Source: GH45 sp046704385
GTDB taxonomy: Bacteria; Bacteroidota; Bacteroidia; Bacteroidales; SZUA-534
DNA: 26,464 nucleotides
Reading direction: 5' to 3'
Assembly (NCBI GenBank): GCA_046704385.1
Contig: JBJKSB010000063.1
Span: 1-26,464, forward strand
Shown: positions 16,914-25,458 of the stretch, piece after piece
Numbering within the stretch: position 1 is the first letter of the stretch
How the letters are laid out: every line of letters begins with the position of its first letter
Program-made: the position numbers and the translations under genes
Notes under the pieces: model-generated
Databases searched by the model: none
What the model was told of the DNA's origin: nothing
What the model saw: only the letters and a program-made list of their open reading frames with translations

Positions 16914-17474
16914 TCACCTTAAATTTAATAAAAAATCAATTATGCGGTTCGTACTAAATACATGATCAACGTTGGTAGCATTCATTGATGCCAGCGTCAT
17001 AGTTGGCACCTGACATTCATTAGGGTCCTGAACAATAGTTAATCCGCCATTTTCTTTAACGTTTTTTAACCCCATAGCTCCATCTTTGTTGGCACCACTT
17101 AAAATTATACCCACCAATTTCTTTTTATAGTTATAAGCTGCAGAAAAAAACGATAAATCTATCGAAGGTCGACTATGATTCACTGCTTCTTCGGTGGATA
17201 AAGCAAACCTATTTCCAAGCTCAATATACAAATGATAATTAGCAGGAGCAAGATAAATTTTACCGGATTTAATCGGATCTTTATCGTTTGGCTCAAGAAT
17301 TGACATTTGAGATTTAATTGACAAAGCCTCAACAAACCCCGACCTTACATGTTTTAGGCGGTGTAAGCATAATATTACAGGAAAAGGATAATTGGCCGGA
17401 AGCGAGGCAATAATTTTAGTAACTACCTGAAAGCTTCCTGCTGATCCCCCTATTATAACAGCTTTGTAATCCAT
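16914..17474 (-). CDS. CheB-type protein-glutamate methylesterase, catalytic domain only
   Basis: The 186-residue protein is a CheB_methylest domain without the usual N-terminal response-regulator receiver. The catalytic triad residues are all visible: Ser11 in GGSAGS, His38 in LCLHRL and Asp131 in ANKDGAMGL. The conserved NHSRPSIDLSFFSAA segment (about 99-113) is also present. Family enzymes hydrolyse glutamate methyl esters, and deamidate Gln, on methyl-accepting proteins. Without a receiver it cannot be switched by CheA phosphorylation, and no CheA is encoded here. It lies one base after the second cheR-like gene. The likely target is the CheR substrate encoded in the same operon; I suggest the phosphatase coiled coil, which is not proven. 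Confidence 0.9.
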   Translation of the reverse strand: MDYKAVIIGGSAGSFQVVTKIIASLPANYPFPVILCLHRLKHVRSGFVEALSIKSQMSILEPNDKDPIKSGKIYLAPANYHLYIELGNRFALSTEEAVNHSRPSIDLSFFSAAYNYKKKLVGIILSGANKDGAMGLKNVKENGGLTIVQDPNECQVPTMTLASMNATNVDHVFSTNRIIDFLLNLR

Positions 17475-17475
17475 T

Positions 17476-18303
17476 TTAATCTATACGTTTACGATATATT
17501 TTTTCAGCTTCGTTAACTAGTTGCATCTTTTTTCCAACCTCAGAATGTTCAAGGCTTTCCATATTTCCCAGTATTAAATATCCACCAATTACCAAGCTGT
17601 CAACAAGTTTCCTGATCACTTTTTCGTAAAGTGGCAGGTTATATTGAATCAGCACATTCCGGTAAAATACCATCCGGTATGTTTTATGAGGTGTATCCTG
17701 TGATATATTAAAATTATTAAACTCTACATTTTTAATCAAATCCGTATCTAAAACCACTTTATTATCCTCAACCGAATAAAAGTGTGAAAATTCGAATTTA
17801 CCAGATAAACGTGTATAGTTTGCTTCACCCAGTTCCATTTTTTTCGAATCGTATAATCCGCCTTTTTTTATACGGTCTAACCGAATTTGTGAAGGGCAGG
17901 AAGCCTCAACCCTCAAATCATTTTTTAAATTAAGTTCATTTAAAAGAACCATCAATGAAAATAATTCCTCACCTGATGAAATTCCCGGCATCCATATTTT
18001 TGACCCCGCTGTTTTGCTGATTTCGGGCAAATAATTTTCTCTCAATTCCCTCCATAGCGAAGGATCACGAAATAGTTCAGTTGTGTCAATCATTAAAATA
18101 TCGAGCATTTCATCGTAATTCAAATTGTTACGTTTCACCTGCTCAACAAACTCATCAACAACATTAATATTAAAATGAGACAGAATAATTCCAAACCTGT
18201 GCTTTAAAGTAGTCAGGGTAAAGTCGATAAGATCAAGTCCATATTTTTCACGTATGGCTGAAATCATCTTCTTTGTATCAACTATCCCTAAATTACTGCT
18301 CAT
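17476..18303 (-). CDS. Degenerate CheR-like methyltransferase paralogue (probable pseudoenzyme)
   Basis: The 275-residue protein keeps the CheR fold signature at the N-domain (TTELFRDP at 74-81), the start of the SAM loop (ISSGEELFS, 108-116) and the last strand (GGYLILGNMESL). Key ligand positions differ from active CheR and from its upstream neighbour. The Cys-containing loop HAGCSSGQE is MPGISSGEE here, the acidic strand end ATDIN is EASCP (133-137), so the ribose-binding Asp is lost, and LILCRNVIIYF is MVFYRNVLIQY. It therefore probably binds SAM poorly or not at all. It may act as a regulator or docking partner of the active CheR. It begins 14 bases after that gene's stop and ends one base before cheB. 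The family call is sure; the loss of activity is inferred from motifs. Confidence 0.85.
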   Translation of the reverse strand: MSSNLGIVDTKKMISAIREKYGLDLIDFTLTTLKHRFGIILSHFNINVVDEFVEQVKRNNLNYDEMLDILMIDTTELFRDPSLWRELRENYLPEISKTAGSKIWMPGISSGEELFSLMVLLNELNLKNDLRVEASCPSQIRLDRIKKGGLYDSKKMELGEANYTRLSGKFEFSHFYSVEDNKVVLDTDLIKNVEFNNFNISQDTPHKTYRMVFYRNVLIQYNLPLYEKVIRKLVDSLVIGGYLILGNMESLEHSEVGKKMQLVNEAEKIYRKRID

Positions 18304-18317
18304 TATTTATGTTTGTA

Positions 18318-19160
18318 TTAAAACTGTTTTTTTCGGTAAAAACCTTTTGTACGGTCAAAATTATTAGCTACAGGACCCAGAATACTTTCATGAGCCCCCA
18401 AAATTAAATAGCCGTCACGATATAAATTATTGCTAAATAACTCTATTACATGGTTCTGCAATTTATTATTAAAATAGATTATAACATTGCGACACAATAT
18501 CAAATCAAACTTTGAATAAAAAATATTTCCGTCCCTTACCAGATCATGCTTGCGAAATACAGCTTTTTCTCTTAAAAACTGTTTCATGGTAATGGTATCC
18601 TTTACCTTATCGATATCAAAATATTTTTCATAAGGTACATCAACCATCTCTTCATAATTGTAAGGGTTTTCGCGAATTACTTTATCAAAATTATCGAGGT
18701 AACCCAGATTAAACCGGTATTTATATTGTCCCTGCTTGGCAAATTCGAGCATTTCAGAATTAATGTCTGTGGCAAAAACCTTTGCTTGCTCAAACATCCC
18801 CAATTCATTCAATAAAATAAGCATCGAATATATTTCCTGGCCACTGCTACAACCGGCATGCCAAATAAAAATTGACTTGTTTTTCTTAAGTTTAGGAAGT
18901 ATCTGATGCCTGAGTGTTATCCACATTTCCGGGTCACGAAACAGCTCCGTGGTATTAACGGTTATATCTCTAACCACTTTCTCTAAAAACGATTTATCCT
19001 TTGCAATTTTTAATGACAATTGATTGATATCCATATGGTTATCAATCAAAATTTTTTCTACCCTTCGTTTAAACGACCGTTCTGAGTAGTCGTTAAAATT
19101 ATAAGTAGATGACATTTTGATTGCTGTAATGAATCGCTGGACATCTTCATTTGTTACCAT
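18318..19160 (-). CDS. CheR-type protein-glutamate O-methyltransferase
   Basis: The 280-residue enzyme transfers methyl groups from SAM to glutamate side chains of receptor-type coiled coils. The helical CheR N-domain spans residues 1 to about 80 and ends in NTTELFRDP with the conserved Arg75. The SAM-binding domain has HAGCSSGQEIYS (101-112), ATDINSEML (130-138) and LILCRNVIIYF (220-230). Length and motifs match single-domain CheR. It has no TPR or pentapeptide-binding extension. It is the first gene of the long minus-strand operon, followed by its degenerate copy and cheB. No MCP gene is in the window, so its substrate must be encoded elsewhere or be one of the operon's sensors. Confidence 0.93.
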   Translation of the reverse strand: MVTNEDVQRFITAIKMSSTYNFNDYSERSFKRRVEKILIDNHMDINQLSLKIAKDKSFLEKVVRDITVNTTELFRDPEMWITLRHQILPKLKKNKSIFIWHAGCSSGQEIYSMLILLNELGMFEQAKVFATDINSEMLEFAKQGQYKYRFNLGYLDNFDKVIRENPYNYEEMVDVPYEKYFDIDKVKDTITMKQFLREKAVFRKHDLVRDGNIFYSKFDLILCRNVIIYFNNKLQNHVIELFSNNLYRDGYLILGAHESILGPVANNFDRTKGFYRKKQF

Positions 19161-19255
19161 ACAATACCTGTCGTTTTTTAGTATACAGCAGTATTAGCTA
19201 TTTGAGCAAGCGTAAAAATAATAATTTTTATTTAATAAAATATTTTATGTAGAAT

Positions 19256-19263
19256 TATATTTG
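19256..19263 (+). promoter_or_regulatory. -7 promoter element of the carbamoyltransferase gene
   Basis: TATATTTG matches the Bacteroidetes -7 consensus TAnnTTTG exactly and lies 44 bases before the ATG at 19308. No clear TTG occurs 19-21 bases upstream, so the promoter is supported by one element only. Confidence 0.4.
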
Positions 19264-19307
19264 CTTGCTTTCAGGTTTTATAAACCGCATCAAAAATACA
19301 TAAAAGA

Positions 19308-20963
19308 ATGTTAAAAAAAACCGAGCTCACCGTAGGTATTTATGGAATTCAGGACGTAAATGATTCTGACACACCGACCTTATCACATGATCATGGAATA
19401 TGTATTATGAAGCATGGCGAAATTACAGACCATATTCAGTTGGAACGAATTAATCGCATAAAACACAGCGTCGCCATGCCAACCATGATTTACAGCCTGC
19501 TAAAAGCGAAAAAACTATTAAATACGGATGCCACTTTTGTTTTTGTCGATAATGTTCTGGGTCGTTCTTTTATTAATAGTGAAGGAAATATTCGCTTTGA
19601 GGCACCTCCGTCCAACAAGCTAAGCAGCGATATTGAAGAAGGAAAACTGTGGTGGCTCAACAAAACTAAAAAGGCTTACATTTTAAATCATGAACTTGCC
19701 CATCTGGGAAGTTGTTTGCCTTTTTTTGGTGAATTTAAGGAAAACAGCCTGCTGGTTCATTTTGACGGGGGTGCCAGTTTAAGCAATTTCTCGGCATGGC
19801 TTTTTAAAGAGGGCAGACTTTCCAACATTAACTATCACTGGAACCTGAAATACTTATCAGGTATGTTTAATGCCAACGCGCTGACTTTTACTATTGTTAA
19901 TGCCAAACCTTATGAATTGAACAGCGTGCCCGGAAAATTTATGGGTTTCGCCAGTTTCGGAAACTACAGTAAGGGGATTGAGACCTGGTTAAAACAAAAT
20001 AACTATTTTGAAGATATATGGGGAAGTAAAAAAAGGTTTTTCGAATCGGTTAAAACAAACTTTAACCTGGAGTTAAAACATATCGATCAGCAAAGTAGTT
20101 TTATCAGGGATATTGCAGCCACCATGCACCAAATATTTGTTCGTGATGCCTTTGATGAATTTAAAAAGTTACAAAGCCAACACCAAACCGAAAACCTTTA
20201 TTTCAGTGGAGGCTCAGCATTAAACATTTTACTCAATACTAAAATTGTTGAGTCTGGTATTTTTAAAAATGTATACATTCCTCCATGTTGTAATGATTCA
20301 GGTCTGGCAACCGGTGCTGCGGCTTTCATGGAATGGAAAAAAGGCAATCGCATTAAACTGCATTCCCCTTATCTGAATTCCTGGGATATTAAAGATCAGG
20401 CTATTGAATTTGACAAAGGCACTCTCGAAAAAACGGCTGAATTACTTTTAAAAAATAAGGTGATCGGCGTTTGCAACGGCTTTGGTGAAATTGGGCCCCG
20501 GGCTTTAGGAAACAGAAGTATAATAAGCCTGGCCAATTCTAAAAAACTGGCAAAAAAAGTCAGCGAATACCATAAAAAAAGAGAATGGTATCGCCCGGTT
20601 GCACCTATCATGCTTGAAAAAAACACCAGTTATTTTACAGGTAAAAAGCAGGTTAATTCACTGAGTAAATATATGTTATTGGATTTTGAAATTTCCAGTG
20701 AAAAAACTGATGAAATACAAGGATCCGTCCATGTGGACGGGAACGCCCGGATCCAGACTGTCTTTAGCCGCTTTGAAAATCCGTTTATTTATGATTTATT
20801 GACTCTCCTTGATGAAAAATATAATGTAAAAGCTTTAATAAATACCTCATTTAACAGTCGGGGCGAACCCATCGTTCATACAACAGAAGATGCAAAAAAA
20901 AGCGCCCTGCTCATGAAGCTTGACGCTGTAATTATAAATGGTGAGCTTGAAGTTTTAATGTAA
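19308..20963 (+). CDS. Carbamoyltransferase, TobZ/NodU/CmcH family
   Basis: The 551-residue protein has the two-part structure of O-carbamoyltransferases. The N-terminal Kae1-like ATPase carries the metal-binding NHELAH (His128, His132), DGGASLSN (153-160), FSGGSALN (299-306) and CNDSGLATGAA (328-338). The C-terminal YrdC-like part carries GEIGPRALGNRSI (393-405), KKREWYRPVAP (423-433) and INTSFNSRGEP (511-521). Family enzymes make carbamoyl-adenylate from carbamoyl phosphate and ATP and pass the carbamoyl group to a hydroxyl on a sugar, antibiotic or glycolipid. The acceptor is unknown: no sugar or secondary-metabolite genes are adjacent, although a glycosyltransferase fragment lies at the far left. 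The gene is divergent from the cheR operon and overlaps the convergent EEP gene by 9 bases. Confidence 0.9.
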   Translation: MLKKTELTVGIYGIQDVNDSDTPTLSHDHGICIMKHGEITDHIQLERINRIKHSVAMPTMIYSLLKAKKLLNTDATFVFVDNVLGRSFINSEGNIRFEAPPSNKLSSDIEEGKLWWLNKTKKAYILNHELAHLGSCLPFFGEFKENSLLVHFDGGASLSNFSAWLFKEGRLSNINYHWNLKYLSGMFNANALTFTIVNAKPYELNSVPGKFMGFASFGNYSKGIETWLKQNNYFEDIWGSKKRFFESVKTNFNLELKHIDQQSSFIRDIAATMHQIFVRDAFDEFKKLQSQHQTENLYFSGGSALNILLNTKIVESGIFKNVYIPPCCNDSGLATGAAAFMEWKKGNRIKLHSPYLNSWDIKDQAIEFDKGTLEKTAELLLKNKVIGVCNGFGEIGPRALGNRSIISLANSKKLAKKVSEYHKKREWYRPVAPIMLEKNTSYFTGKKQVNSLSKYMLLDFEISSEKTDEIQGSVHVDGNARIQTVFSRFENPFIYDLLTLLDEKYNVKALINTSFNSRGEPIVHTTEDAKKSALLMKLDAVIINGELEVLM

Positions 20964-22004
20964 AAACGCAAATGAAAGCAATACCGGGTTATGATCGGAA
21001 TTTTTATACTGTAAATCGATATTTTTTAGAGTAACCGCCTTCAAATTTGGCGATAATAAATAAAAATCGATGGTTGTGGTTACTGTCGTTTTCGGATTAT
21101 AGGCTTCATCAATCATCCTGTTTGTTGGAATTTTTTCACAAAATTCCCAATCCCAGCCTTCCGGCATAAAATCAGAGGCAATCCTTATTCGTGTCAGATG
21201 CTTGTCTTTCGATTCCATGGATGCTTCTCCCTCTTTAGGTGGATTTTGATTCCAATCGCCTCCTACCAACACATAATTTCCCTGTGCATATTCATCCAAT
21301 AAAAATTTTTTCATGTCTTCCATTTGTTGGCGACGCAAAGTTCCGTCATCATAGGCAGAGTTATGCGTATTAATTATCAGTAATTCTTTTCCATTCGAGG
21401 TATAAAACCGCTGTACCATAAAACACCTGTCAAGCAAAAACAAACTTTTAGGCCAGGCATAATTACCGATAAAGGGATGACGTTTAACAGAAAAAGGCTC
21501 CCACCGACTAAAAGTGGCAATACCGCTTTTAACCTTACCCATAGGATTCGAGGGAGGAACCGGAATAAAATCGACATCATAATTTTTTCCAAAATAATTT
21601 TTAAAATTTGGAAATAAAGCAGCCACACTGTCGTATTCATTTATTTTGTAGCTCCTGTGCGATTTTTTGTCGATCTCCTGTATCAGATAAAAATCGACGG
21701 TATCATTCGCTTCCATTTCAGCCATAATTCCTTTCAGGTTTTCATAAGTGCGTTCTTTTGTGGTACGCATGCGGTCGCCGCCATCATAAAAAAAGCTCAT
21801 ATCATCGCCCAAACCACAATAGCCAATATTCCAATCGAACATTTTAATGGTATCATAAACATTAATGACTGAACCTTTTGCCTCTGCAATGGTCTCAACT
21901 GATTTCGGATTATAATCATCTAAAGTGGTGTATACCAGCAACCCGACAAACAGGGCGACGATTAAAAGGATCAGGTACAGAACAATTTTCAAGAATTTTT
22001 TCAT
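20955..22004 (-). CDS. Membrane-anchored endonuclease/exonuclease/phosphatase (EEP) family protein
   Basis: The 349-residue protein starts with an uncleaved-looking membrane anchor (about residues 5-25), so its catalytic domain probably faces the periplasm. EEP active-site residues are in order: Asn59 in DWNIG, Glu110 in LIQEID, His214 in INTHNS, Asp250/Asn252 in GGDWNQNP, Asp313 in IDFYL and the final NSDHNP with Asp337/His338. The family includes Mg2+-dependent nucleases, sphingomyelinases and phosphoinositide phosphatases. The membrane anchor and periplasmic side argue for a phosphodiesterase or phosphatase on lipids or nucleic acids taken up, but the substrate cannot be told. It is a single gene, convergent with the carbamoyltransferase with a 9-base overlap. 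Confidence 0.85.
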   Translation of the reverse strand: MKKFLKIVLYLILLIVALFVGLLVYTTLDDYNPKSVETIAEAKGSVINVYDTIKMFDWNIGYCGLGDDMSFFYDGGDRMRTTKERTYENLKGIMAEMEANDTVDFYLIQEIDKKSHRSYKINEYDSVAALFPNFKNYFGKNYDVDFIPVPPSNPMGKVKSGIATFSRWEPFSVKRHPFIGNYAWPKSLFLLDRCFMVQRFYTSNGKELLIINTHNSAYDDGTLRRQQMEDMKKFLLDEYAQGNYVLVGGDWNQNPPKEGEASMESKDKHLTRIRIASDFMPEGWDWEFCEKIPTNRMIDEAYNPKTTVTTTIDFYLLSPNLKAVTLKNIDLQYKNSDHNPVLLSFAFLH

Positions 22005-22192
22005 GTGCCGGAATATTTAAGTTAGTTTATCTTGTTGTTACTAAATAAAAAACAGATTAACTCATCTATTATAATTTGGTTTTTCCCGTTAAAAATAACT
22101 AAAAATTGCTTATTTGATTTTAAGTTGGTTGAAAATACCCATTTTTATAAGAATATTGTACTTTTAAGCCACGAACGAACTGAATTAATTCC

Positions 22193-24553
22193 ATGCGGTT
22201 TATCCTGTTATCCGTTTTAATTTTCCTGGGGGTTACACAAACCTTTGGACAGTCCTTTTATGAATTTAATGGCAGGGTAAAAGATTCGGTTACCAAAGAA
22301 GTGTTAGTAAATGCAACCCTGATTATTAATCCTGGCGGGAAAGGAATTATAAGCGATATAAACGGCAATTTTTCAGTCAAATTACAAGAAGGAACTTATA
22401 CCATACAAGTATCTTATTTAGGATACGTATCAAAATCGGAGACTTTCGGATTGCATGAAAACCATGAAAAAAATTTTTTTCTATCACCCAAAAATCAAAA
22501 CCTGAATACAATTGACGTAAATGCCAAACGACATGATGATCCAATAAAATCGACCGAAATTGGAACGGTTACACTCCAAAGCAAACAGATTACCAACCTG
22601 CCAGCCCTAATGGGTGAACCCGATATTATAAATGCAATCAGGCTTTCGCCAGGAATTCAGGGCGTTGGCGAGGGCAATCCCGGCTTATATGTCAGGGGAG
22701 GCGATGCTGGTCAAAATCTGATTTTACTGGATGACATGGTTTTATATAATCCTTCACACTTATTGGGATTTTTTCCTGTTTTTAATTCCGGTATTATTGA
22801 TGAAGTCACTGTTTACAAAGGCGGCTTTCCTGCCCAATATGGCGGTAGAATATCATCAGTTATTGATATAAAAATGAAAGAGCCCAACCAGCAAAAAATT
22901 GCGGGAAGCACCAATGTAGGATTGCTTTCTTCGGGATTGGTGCTTGAGGCTCCATTAGTTAAAGACAAGGGTGGTATAATTATCTCGGCAAGGCGGACTT
23001 ACCTGGAGCTTATTGAAAAAGGTATAAATCCATTGCTTAAACCCGAAAGCCGTTTGTTCAATGGCACCAGTTATCATTTTTACGATGCAAGTGCAAAAGC
23101 AAAATATGCTCTCGGTAAAAAAACCAGGTTAAATATAATGGCCTTTACCAGCAACGATAATTATCATTTAACTGACGACAATTATAAGATTGATAATTTC
23201 ATGTTCTGGAATAACACCGTAGGAAGCATTTCGCTGAATCACTCCTTTAGTGATAAACTAAACATGAATATCTCCACTGGCAAAACTCTTTACAATTTTA
23301 ACATTGATGCAGCGCTCGACCAGTATGGCCTGAACCTAAATTCTGGTATTGACGACTGGAAAAACAATATTGATTTCATTTACATGCGGAAACCTAAACT
23401 TCCCATGAAATTTGGTCTGGCCTATACGCATCATATCCTCACTCCTAACCGGGTTGATGTTGAGATAAATGACTTAACCTACAAAGATGTTAATAAGTAT
23501 TATTCGAATGAATGTGCAGCTTACATGAATGAAAATTTCAAATTTTCTGAAAAGCTAAGCATTTCTGCCGGCGCACGATACACCTGCTTTCAGCATGTAG
23601 GACCATATACATTTTATTATCGAGATGATGCCGGAAAGGTAAACGATTCAACCAAATTCGATCGTAACGAAAATGTTGCACTCTATCAATCTCTCGATCC
23701 CAATATAATATGGGTTTATGTGCTCGATTCGCTAACATCGGTAAAAGGTTCCATTTCGCAGACCCATCAGTATATTCACCTGGCATCGGTGGGTTCGGTA
23801 TCGCTACCCACCGATATATGGTTACCCAGCACACGTTTTATTAAACCCCAGCAAGTTAGCCAGGTATCGCTGGGTTTGTTTAAAAATTTCAAATGGAATT
23901 CCCTGGAAACATCACTTGAAATTTATTACAAAGACATGCGAAACCAGATTGATTTTTTAAACGGAATACTCGATAATTTTGACAACTCCCGCATTGAAAA
24001 AAATATAATCACCGGAGTAGGCCGAGCTATGGGTGCTGAATTATATATAAAAAAAAGTGTGGGCAAAACCACCGGTTGGATTAGTTATTCTCTATCGAGA
24101 ACTTTGCGTCGATACGAAGAAATTAACAACGACAAATGGTTTCCGGCAAAATACGACAGGGTTCACGATTTATCTATAACAGTAAATCATAAATTAAATG
24201 AAAAATGGAATTTTTCTGCTGTATTTATTTATGCCACGGGCAATGCCATGACTCTGCCTGTAGGCCGGTATATAATCCAGGGGAATGTGGCCAACCAATA
24301 TACTGATGTTAATGCTTTCAGAATGCCAGCATACCACCGGCTCGATATTAACGCCAACTATACCTTGCGAACCGATGAAAAATATGAATCGGTATTGCAT
24401 TTTTCAATTTATAATGTTTACAACCGGTCGAATCCGTATTTTATATATTTCAGAGCTGAAGGAAACCTCGATGAATACCGTTTAAGCGTAACTCCCAAAC
24501 AGATGAGCCTGTTTCCGATTTTACCATCTGTTAGTTGGACTTTAAATTTTTAG
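22193..24553 (+). CDS. TonB-dependent receptor with N-terminal CarboxypepD_reg-like domain
   Basis: The 786-residue outer-membrane protein begins with a signal peptide (MRFILLSVLIFLGVTQTFGQ). A carboxypeptidase-regulatory-like beta domain follows at about 25-95 (NGRVKDSVTKEVLVNATL, then GKGIISDINGNFS). The plug lies at about 120-230 (GNPGLYVRGGDAGQNLILLDD, GGFPAQYGGRISSVIDI). The rest is a beta-barrel ending in WTLNF with the terminal Phe usual for outer-membrane proteins. It is shorter than SusC receptors and is of the type paired with DUF4249 lipoproteins, as here: the partner starts 3 bases after its stop. TonB/ExbBD are not in the window. It imports an unknown ligand. The ATG at 22193 gives a clean signal peptide; no exact TAnnTTTG promoter was found before it. 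Confidence 0.9.
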   Translation: MRFILLSVLIFLGVTQTFGQSFYEFNGRVKDSVTKEVLVNATLIINPGGKGIISDINGNFSVKLQEGTYTIQVSYLGYVSKSETFGLHENHEKNFFLSPKNQNLNTIDVNAKRHDDPIKSTEIGTVTLQSKQITNLPALMGEPDIINAIRLSPGIQGVGEGNPGLYVRGGDAGQNLILLDDMVLYNPSHLLGFFPVFNSGIIDEVTVYKGGFPAQYGGRISSVIDIKMKEPNQQKIAGSTNVGLLSSGLVLEAPLVKDKGGIIISARRTYLELIEKGINPLLKPESRLFNGTSYHFYDASAKAKYALGKKTRLNIMAFTSNDNYHLTDDNYKIDNFMFWNNTVGSISLNHSFSDKLNMNISTGKTLYNFNIDAALDQYGLNLNSGIDDWKNNIDFIYMRKPKLPMKFGLAYTHHILTPNRVDVEINDLTYKDVNKYYSNECAAYMNENFKFSEKLSISAGARYTCFQHVGPYTFYYRDDAGKVNDSTKFDRNENVALYQSLDPNIIWVYVLDSLTSVKGSISQTHQYIHLASVGSVSLPTDIWLPSTRFIKPQQVSQVSLGLFKNFKWNSLETSLEIYYKDMRNQIDFLNGILDNFDNSRIEKNIITGVGRAMGAELYIKKSVGKTTGWISYSLSRTLRRYEEINNDKWFPAKYDRVHDLSITVNHKLNEKWNFSAVFIYATGNAMTLPVGRYIIQGNVANQYTDVNAFRMPAYHRLDINANYTLRTDEKYESVLHFSIYNVYNRSNPYFIYFRAEGNLDEYRLSVTPKQMSLFPILPSVSWTLNF

Positions 24554-24556
24554 GAG

Positions 24557-25411
24557 ATGAAATTTATCCGATTAGCCATATCATCAATATTTATCTTTAT
24601 CATGTTTAACCATTGTGTTAAAACAGACTACAATTTCGAGAATTACCACAGCGAAATTGTCATTGATGGCTGGATTGAACAGGATAAATTCTGCCAGGTG
24701 CTTTTGACGCTTAGTGTCCCTTATTTTTCAGATATTGATTCGCTCAGCCTTCGGAAATATGCCCTTACCAAAGCAAGAGTCACTTTAAGTGATGGTGAGA
24801 AATCCGAAATATTAACCCTGAAACCAAATGATGCTTATTTTCCGCCCTACTTATATATTTCAACAGAAATAAAAGGCGAGGTGGGCAAAACTTATACACT
24901 TACTGTAGATTATCAGGGTACACAGGCAACAGCAACCACTACAATACCTGAACCCTTGCCCCTCGACAGTATCTGGTATAAACCAGAAGAAGGTAAAGAT
25001 AGTGTCGGTTATATTTGGATCAGGTTTACCGATCCTGTAAATCAAAAAAACTATTACCGGACTTTAACCCGGAGAAAAAATGTGGACAGTAAATATATTC
25101 CAACTTACCTGTCAAACTTTAACGATGATTACTTTAACGGAAAATCATTCGACATTGCCCTGTATAGAGGAAATACCTCTTCGCTTGAAAAGAATGATGA
25201 TTTTTATTACCATAAGGGTGATACCATCCAGGTAAAGTTTTGTGCCGTCGATTTTGCCAGTTATGAGTTTTGGTTAACTTTTCAAAAGGAGATTATGAAT
25301 ACCGGAAATCCATTTGCATCAAGTAATGCCCGGGTAAAATCGAATGTAAGCAATGGTTTGGGAATTTGGTGCGGTTACGGATCGACCTATTACCAGGTTA
25401 TAGCCAAATAA
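24557..25411 (+). CDS. DUF4249 family lipoprotein, partner of the TonB receptor
   Basis: The 284-residue protein fits the DUF4249 family in length and pattern. After a signal peptide the chain reads FNHCVKT, with a likely lipidated Cys at 20 (a less usual lipobox). It is followed by the family's opening IVIDGWIEQ, the beta-rich segment ARVTLSDGEK, then GEVGKTYTLTVDYQG and TIPEPLPLDSIWY. DUF4249 genes lie next to TonB receptors in Bacteroidota, and the protein may sit over the barrel as a surface ligand-binding lipoprotein, by analogy with SusD; this role is inferred. It starts 3 bases after the receptor stop, so the two are translationally linked. A terminator hairpin follows its stop immediately. 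Confidence 0.85.
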   Translation: MKFIRLAISSIFIFIMFNHCVKTDYNFENYHSEIVIDGWIEQDKFCQVLLTLSVPYFSDIDSLSLRKYALTKARVTLSDGEKSEILTLKPNDAYFPPYLYISTEIKGEVGKTYTLTVDYQGTQATATTTIPEPLPLDSIWYKPEEGKDSVGYIWIRFTDPVNQKNYYRTLTRRKNVDSKYIPTYLSNFNDDYFNGKSFDIALYRGNTSSLEKNDDFYYHKGDTIQVKFCAVDFASYEFWLTFQKEIMNTGNPFASSNARVKSNVSNGLGIWCGYGSTYYQVIAK

Positions 25412-25439
25412 AAAAGCCGGAAAGAAAATCCGGCCTTTT
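25411..25439. terminator. Bidirectional rho-independent terminator
   Basis: GCCGGA (25416-25421) pairs with TCCGGC (25429-25434) across the loop AAGAAAA. An A tract lies on the left and CTTTT on the right, so it can end both the DUF4249 transcript on the plus strand and the convergent gene on the minus strand, whose stop is 20 bases to the right. Confidence 0.8.
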
Positions 25440-25458
25440 AATAACTAATACTAAAAAA

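Noticed and set aside
22068..22080. TATAATTTG before the TonB receptor as a -7 element
   Set aside because: It has three instead of two bases between TA and TTTG and lies more than 100 bases from the start codon; too weak to call.
22032..22220. 62-residue open frame before the TonB receptor
   Set aside because: It overlaps the receptor start, has a low-complexity AT-driven composition and no recognisable domain.
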